Positions 13,314 through 16,816 of a stretch of 16,816 bases of DNA are shown piece by piece. Position 1 is the stretch's first letter, and each line of letters begins with the position of its first letter. A program made the position numbers and the translations under genes. The notes beneath the pieces are model-generated. The model made no database searches and was not told the DNA's origin. It saw only the letters and a program-made list of their open reading frames with translations. Source of the DNA: Thiobacillus sp. (GTDB lineage: Bacteria; Pseudomonadota; Gammaproteobacteria; Burkholderiales; Thiobacillaceae). The stretch spans positions 1-16,816 of the forward strand of contig NZ_JANJXQ010000214.1 in assembly GCF_024708915.1 (NCBI RefSeq), given 5' to 3'.

Positions 13314-14569
13314 ATGCCGTGCACAAACTGACCCTCGCACTCGCGCTGGCGTTCGCAGCCAATGTGCGCGCCGATTATCTGCCCGACCCGGCGGCGGCGG
13401 AAGCGGCCCTGTGGGTCTCGCCCATGGTGGCCCAGGCGCGCGGCGAACTGGCCGCGCAGACATTGCGCGGCCAGAGCCTGCAGCGCGGGCGCGAAGAATG
13501 GCTGGTGGGGACGGACCTGGCGCAGCGCCGCGTCGAGACGACGCCGCGCGACAACCAGGCCGAGTGGGGAGTGGCGCTGTCGCGCCCATTGCGGCTGCCC
13601 GCCCGCGCCGCCGCCGACCGCGCCCTGGCCGGCGCCCTCACCGCGCACGCCGAAGCGAACCTGGGCGAAGCGCTGCATGAAAGCGGGCGGCAACTGCTCG
13701 CGTTATGGTTCGACTGGCTGGGTGTCGCCAGCCAGTCGCAGCTCTGGCAGGCGCAACTTCAGCTTGCCGAACAGCAACTCGCGGCGGTGAATGCGCGGAT
13801 TCGTCTGGGCGAGTCGCCGCGTGCCGAGCGCGTCAATGCCGAAGCGGCGCTGGCGCAGGTCCGCCTGCAGCAGCAGCAGGCGAGCGCGCGCGAGCAGCAG
13901 GCACGCAGCCGCCTGTTGGCGCAATATCCCGCGCTGCCGGTCGCGGCGGACGGCGCCTTGCCGCTGCCGCTGCCGCCCGCCGGCACGGTGGAGGACTACG
14001 TCGCTGCCGTGCTGGCGCACAACCACGAGCTGACGCGCGCGCGCCGCCAGGCCGAAGTGCTGCAGGCCGAGGCGCGTAAGCTGGCGCAACACCGCAGCGC
14101 CGATCCCAGCGTCGGCGTGTTCTACAGAAACGAAGCCGGCGGCGACGAACACGTGCTGGGATTGAACCTCGGGCTGACCCTGCCGGGTGCGGCCCGGCGT
14201 TTCGATCAGCAGGCTGCCGAGCAGTTGAGCGCTGCCGCGCAGGATGCCGTCGTCCGGCTGGAGCAGCGGTTACGCCAGGAGGCGCGCGCCGATTTCGAAG
14301 CGGCGGCGGCGCAGGCCGCCAACTGGCAGCAGGCCGACCGCGCCGCGCAGGCGCTGGATGAAGCGGAACGGCTGGCGGCGCGCGCTTACAGCCTGGGCGA
14401 AGGCAGCCTCGACCAGGTGTTGCTCAATCGCCGGCTGGCGCTGGAAGGGCGCCTGCAGGCGCAGCAGACGCAATTGAGCGCGCTGGCCATCGATGCCCGG
14501 ATGAAGCTGGACGCGCATCGGCTGTGGCCGCTGGACGTGGATGCGGACGCGACCCACGCGCATCCGTAA
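13310..14569 (+). CDS. TolC-family outer-membrane factor of the RND system (CusC/CzcC type)
   Basis: A 419-aa outer-membrane channel component, last gene of the efflux operon. ATG 13310 overlaps the pump's TGA by four bases and has GAAAGGAG seven bases upstream, so the start is well supported. A signal peptide covers residues 1-21 (ANVRA-DY); no lipobox is present, in contrast to the OMF at 1266. The body has two helical repeats rich in Ala/Gln/Arg, for example 'AVNARIRLGESPRAERVNAEAALAQ' and, near the end, 'ARAYSLGEGSLDQVLLNRR', the usual signature before the last long helix of CzcC-like proteins. Sequence between the repeats includes VGVFYRNEAGGDEHVLGLNLGLTLPG, typical beta-strand and proline-turn sequence. 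The C-terminus ends in His-containing DATHAHP. It faces a convergent gene across a 16-bp gap. Confidence 0.9.
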   Translation: MNAVHKLTLALALAFAANVRADYLPDPAAAEAALWVSPMVAQARGELAAQTLRGQSLQRGREEWLVGTDLAQRRVETTPRDNQAEWGVALSRPLRLPARAAADRALAGALTAHAEANLGEALHESGRQLLALWFDWLGVASQSQLWQAQLQLAEQQLAAVNARIRLGESPRAERVNAEAALAQVRLQQQQASAREQQARSRLLAQYPALPVAADGALPLPLPPAGTVEDYVAAVLAHNHELTRARRQAEVLQAEARKLAQHRSADPSVGVFYRNEAGGDEHVLGLNLGLTLPGAARRFDQQAAEQLSAAAQDAVVRLEQRLRQEARADFEAAAAQAANWQQADRAAQALDEAERLAARAYSLGEGSLDQVLLNRRLALEGRLQAQQTQLSALAIDARMKLDAHRLWPLDVDADATHAHP

Positions 14570-14585
14570 GCAGCGAAGAAGTCGC

Positions 14586-15314
14586 TCAGGGGGCAGCCGC
14601 GGGCGCGGCCGTGTTGCGGCTCATCTGCCGCGCTTCTTCCTGCATGGCCGCGATCTGCTCGGGTTTCAGCTGCCATACCAGGCTGTCGCGCGCCTTGGCG
14701 GCAGCGTCCACGCCCTGCGCAGCGGCGAGGTTGAACCACAGATAGGCGCGCGCCTTGTCGATCGCGGTGCCGGTGCCGTAGCGGTAGAGTTCGCCCAGGC
14801 TGTATTGCGCCTTGGCGTAGCCGCGTTGCGCCGGCTTTTCGAGCCAGCTGAACGCCGCGCGGTAATCCTGCACCACGCCGCGCCCTTCCAATAGCGCAAG
14901 GCCGTATTGATATTGCGCCTCGGCCAGACCCTGCTGGGCTGCCATGGCAAACCACTTGGCGGCTTCCTTGTCGTTCTGGATCACCCCGTCGCCCTCGGCG
15001 TAGCGCAGCCCCAGCTGCAATTGCGCTTCGGCGTCGCCCTGCTCGGCACGGGTGTGCGGCAGGCTGTCGGGTTCCTGTGCTGCCGGCACGGCGGGCGTGT
15101 GCTGATCGAGGGCGAACCAGGCGGTTACGCCGACCAGTGCGCCGACACCCGCCAGCAACAGCAAGGGCTTGAGCGGACTGAACACCCAGAAGCGATGACG
15201 GCATTCGCGGCAGCGCAGCGGCTTGTGCAGCAGCATGCGGCGCACGCCGTCGTGGGCATGCAGCGCCGCGCTGCGGATTTGATCGCTCCCGCATTTTGGG
15301 CAGACGAGCGGCAT
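14586..15314 (-). CDS. Zinc-ribbon, single-TM, Sel1-repeat protein (242 aa)
   Basis: A membrane protein with three parts. Residues 1-42 form a zinc-ribbon (Cys5-x2-Cys8 and Cys35-x2-Cys38), cytoplasmic by prediction. A single TM segment spans about 47-68. About three Sel1-like (TPR-related) repeats run from 89 to 210, with the hallmark G-AEAQ-LG-Y--G-GV pattern at 93-111 and again at 129-147 and 165-182. The last repeat is degenerate and ends with 'ARAYLWFNLAAAQGV', commonly found at the C-terminal end of Sel1 arrays. Sel1 proteins are usually scaffolds for protein contacts, and no enzymatic residue is seen. It starts eight bases after the stop of the mono-haem cytochrome, so it is co-transcribed. 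Its role there is unknown; assembly or regulation of the cytochromes is only a guess. Confidence 0.82.
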   Translation of the reverse strand: MPLVCPKCGSDQIRSAALHAHDGVRRMLLHKPLRCRECRHRFWVFSPLKPLLLLAGVGALVGVTAWFALDQHTPAVPAAQEPDSLPHTRAEQGDAEAQLQLGLRYAEGDGVIQNDKEAAKWFAMAAQQGLAEAQYQYGLALLEGRGVVQDYRAAFSWLEKPAQRGYAKAQYSLGELYRYGTGTAIDKARAYLWFNLAAAQGVDAAAKARDSLVWQLKPEQIAAMQEEARQMSRNTAAPAAAP

Positions 15315-15322
15315 GATGGGGT

Positions 15323-15931
15323 TTAGCGCGACTGCGCGGCGAGGAGGTGATCCACCGCGGCCTTGACGTCGGGGTCGGCCAGCGCCGGGTTGCCGCCTCG
15401 GGCCGGCATGGCGCCCTTGCCTTGCAGGGCGGAGGCATAGAGGGTGTCGATGCCCTGCGCCAGGCGTGGACCCCAGGCGGCGGCATCGCCGAGTTTCGGT
15501 GCGCCGGCCACGCCCTTGTCGTGGCAGAAAGCGCACGCCTGGCGATACACCTGCTGGCCGTGCGCGGGGTCGGGCTTGACGGCGCTGGCCACGGCTGCGT
15601 CGGCGGGCTCGGCTGCCGGCGCCGATTGGGCGCGGTCGGCGGCATCGGGTCGGGCTGCCGCGGGCTTGCCTGGCGCAGCGGGCCGGGGCGCCGGGGCGGC
15701 CGCGGGTTGCGGCGCAGGCGTGGCTTCAACTATCGGGGTCGCTTCCGGCTTGGGCGCCACCGCGGCCTGCGGCGCAGGCGGCGGTGCGACGGGCGGGGCC
15801 ACGGGCGCCGGTTCGGCCTGCGGGGGCTCCGGCACGACGAGGGTGCCGGCCGGCGCGGCGGCTTCTTCGGATTGGCCGCAGGCAAGCAGCAAAGCCGTCG
15901 CCGACGCGATCAGGAAAACCGTGGTTTTCAT
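15323..15931 (-). CDS. Mono-haem c5-type cytochrome lipoprotein with long Pro/Ala linker
   Basis: A 202-aa cytochrome. The start at 15931 yields a short lipoprotein signal with lipobox LLAC (Cys18); a longer frame begins upstream but would bury this signal. Residues about 22-120 form a low-complexity Pro/Ala linker (repeats of APxP, PAPQ, AAPAP), long enough to extend the haem domain well away from the membrane. The haem domain (119-200) has CAFCH (133-137) and the axial Met175 in GAMPARGGN. It is clearly homologous to the second domain of the neighbouring di-haem cytochrome, sharing KPDPA-G--VY, GVAGAPK-GD-AAW and the G-MPA-GGN segment, so it probably arose by local duplication. Periplasmic electron transfer to a terminal oxidase or reductase is the likely role. 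The partner cannot be told from the window. Confidence 0.88.
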   Translation of the reverse strand: MKTTVFLIASATALLLACGQSEEAAAPAGTLVVPEPPQAEPAPVAPPVAPPPAPQAAVAPKPEATPIVEATPAPQPAAAPAPRPAAPGKPAAARPDAADRAQSAPAAEPADAAVASAVKPDPAHGQQVYRQACAFCHDKGVAGAPKLGDAAAWGPRLAQGIDTLYASALQGKGAMPARGGNPALADPDVKAAVDHLLAAQSR

Positions 15932-15970
15932 CGAGGTGTGCACCGCTTGTCCGGAAGGCCCCGCCAAACC

Positions 15971-16762
15971 TTACAGTTTGCCGCCGGCCTCGACGAACAG
16001 GTAGCCCACCGCATCCGTCAGATCGGCTTCCGACAGGCTGGCGTTGCCGCCCTTGGCGGGCATGCCGCGAATGCCGTTCAGCGCGTGGCTGTATAGCGTC
16101 GCAAAGCCTTGGCCCATGCGCGCATCCCACGCCGCCTTGTCGCCCGGCTTGGGCGCGCCGGCTACGCCGCTCGCGTGGCAGACCACGCAGTTGGCTTCGT
16201 AGACGAGCTTGCCCTTGGCCGGATCGGGCTTGCCGGCTGCGGCGGGCGCGGCTGCGGCTGGCGCCGCCGCTTCCGGCGCCTTGAAACTGGCACCTGCCGA
16301 GTTGGCCATGTAGACCACCGCGCGCGCCACTTCCTCGTCGGACAGGTCGCCGCCGCCGCGCGGGGGCATCTGGCGAATGCCTTCGATGGCATGCTTGACC
16401 AGGGTGTCGTAGCCCTGACCAAGGCGGCTGCCCCAGTCGCCCTTGTTTTCGAACTTGGGCGCGCCCAGGGCGCCGGCGGTGTGACACGCGGCGCACACGG
16501 CGTCGTAGACTTCCTGGGCGGATTTTTCGACCTTGGGGGCGCTGGCGTCGAGCGCGGCCAGCTGCGCGACCGGCTTGATGCGCGCGAGGGTGGCTTTCTG
16601 GGCGGCCTCGCTGGTGGCGTCCGGCTTGTGGTTGTCCTGGATGCTGAGCACCAGCATCACGATCAGGAAAATCGCCAGCAGGGGCGCGAACAGTCCGGCA
16701 ACAACGGAAATGATGACTTCCTGCGGGGTGGCTTGGGTCATCTTGGCGTGCGAATCGGCCAT
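15971..16762 (-). CDS. Membrane-anchored di-haem c5-type cytochrome
   Basis: A 263-aa cytochrome with an uncleaved N-terminal anchor (TM about 16-40) after a short cytoplasmic MADSHAKMTQ segment. AAGGA seven bases before the ATG at 16762 supports the start. Two homologous class I haem domains follow: domain 1 (about 80-157) with CAACH at 90-94 and Met132 (QMPPRGGGD), and domain 2 (about 178-258) with CVVCH at 192-196 and Met234 (GMPAKGGN). An Ala/Pro linker (161-177) joins them. This is the architecture of membrane-bound cytochrome c5 in Neisseria and many beta-proteobacteria, where it carries electrons from the bc1 complex to cbb3 oxidase or nitrite reductase. It leads a minus-strand operon with the mono-haem lipoprotein (39-bp gap) and the Sel1 protein. 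A perfect -10 element lies ahead of it. Confidence 0.92.
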   Translation of the reverse strand: MADSHAKMTQATPQEVIISVVAGLFAPLLAIFLIVMLVLSIQDNHKPDATSEAAQKATLARIKPVAQLAALDASAPKVEKSAQEVYDAVCAACHTAGALGAPKFENKGDWGSRLGQGYDTLVKHAIEGIRQMPPRGGGDLSDEEVARAVVYMANSAGASFKAPEAAAPAAAAPAAAGKPDPAKGKLVYEANCVVCHASGVAGAPKPGDKAAWDARMGQGFATLYSHALNGIRGMPAKGGNASLSEADLTDAVGYLFVEAGGKL

Positions 16763-16799
16763 GAAATTATCCTTGGTGGGGGTGGCGTCGAAAGCCGCG

Positions 16800-16805
16800 A
16801 TTATA
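16800..16805 (-). promoter_or_regulatory. -10 element (TATAAT) of the c5 cytochrome operon
   Basis: On the minus strand TATAAT lies 37 bases before the ATG at 16762, a full match to the sigma-70 -10 consensus and rare in such GC-rich DNA. Transcription would start near 16793. The -35 element would fall outside the window, so the promoter is only half visible. Confidence 0.55.
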
Positions 16806-16816
16806 AGGAAAGCGGC

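Noticed and set aside
9177..13589. A 1470-codon open frame on the minus strand antisense to the adaptor and pump genes
   Set aside because: The product is a His/Gln/Arg-rich low-complexity string with no domain, as expected for the antisense frame of GC-rich codons. The plus strand carries three clear efflux genes.
1..16816. Mobile elements, CRISPR arrays, tRNA or rRNA genes
   Set aside because: No transposase or integrase product, no regularly spaced direct repeats, and no cloverleaf or rRNA-like stretch seen on either strand.

Overview
The window is GC-rich (about two-thirds GC by eye), densely packed DNA that reads as a chromosomal region of a beta-proteobacterium. The style suggests a sulfur- or iron-oxidising Thiobacillaceae/Nitrosomonadales-type organism. 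That guess rests on gene content (c5-type cytochromes, an SHP/DHC/cytochrome b set, a copper oxidase cluster, a heavy-metal RND pump), not on a marker gene. No rRNA, tRNA, CRISPR array, transposase or phage gene was found.

Layout. (1) 20-466, + strand: a cysteine-rich unknown protein. (2) 545-4814, + strand: a copper-handling cluster. It holds a small secreted CxxCxxC leader-like protein, a short secreted conserved protein, a TolC-family outer-membrane lipoprotein, a Tat-exported multicopper oxidase, a largely empty stretch (4112-4423), and a small secreted Met/Gly-tailed protein whose start lies inside a short upstream ORF with a perfect Shine-Dalgarno. (3) 8480 down to 4846, - strand: a tightly packed five-gene operon of cytochrome b561, SHP-type haem protein (DUF1924), di-haem cytochrome DHC, and a QseB/PmrA-type response regulator with its QseC-type kinase. 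(4) 8481-8726: a divergent control region with two CTTAAG-N5-CTTAAG-like boxes, the form of site recognised by PmrA/QseB-class regulators. (5) 8727-14569, + strand: a His-rich leader-like protein, a terminator-like hairpin with seven T's, then a periplasmic adaptor, an HME-RND pump and an outer-membrane factor. (6) 16762 down to 14586, - strand: a membrane-anchored di-haem c5-type cytochrome, a mono-haem lipoprotein cytochrome with a long Pro/Ala linker, and a zinc-ribbon/TM/Sel1 protein.

How it may work together. The response regulator sits at the end of the operon whose promoter carries boxes of the type its family binds. One box pair faces the redox operon and the other lies ahead of the metal-efflux operon. 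The simplest model is one membrane sensor co-controlling an electron-transfer/haem module and a metal pump. Both metal clusters begin with a small exported protein that ends in a proline-rich tail and is followed by a hairpin. This suggests leader-peptide (CruR-like) or attenuation control. These regulatory links are inferences from sequence; the gene families themselves are mostly well supported.
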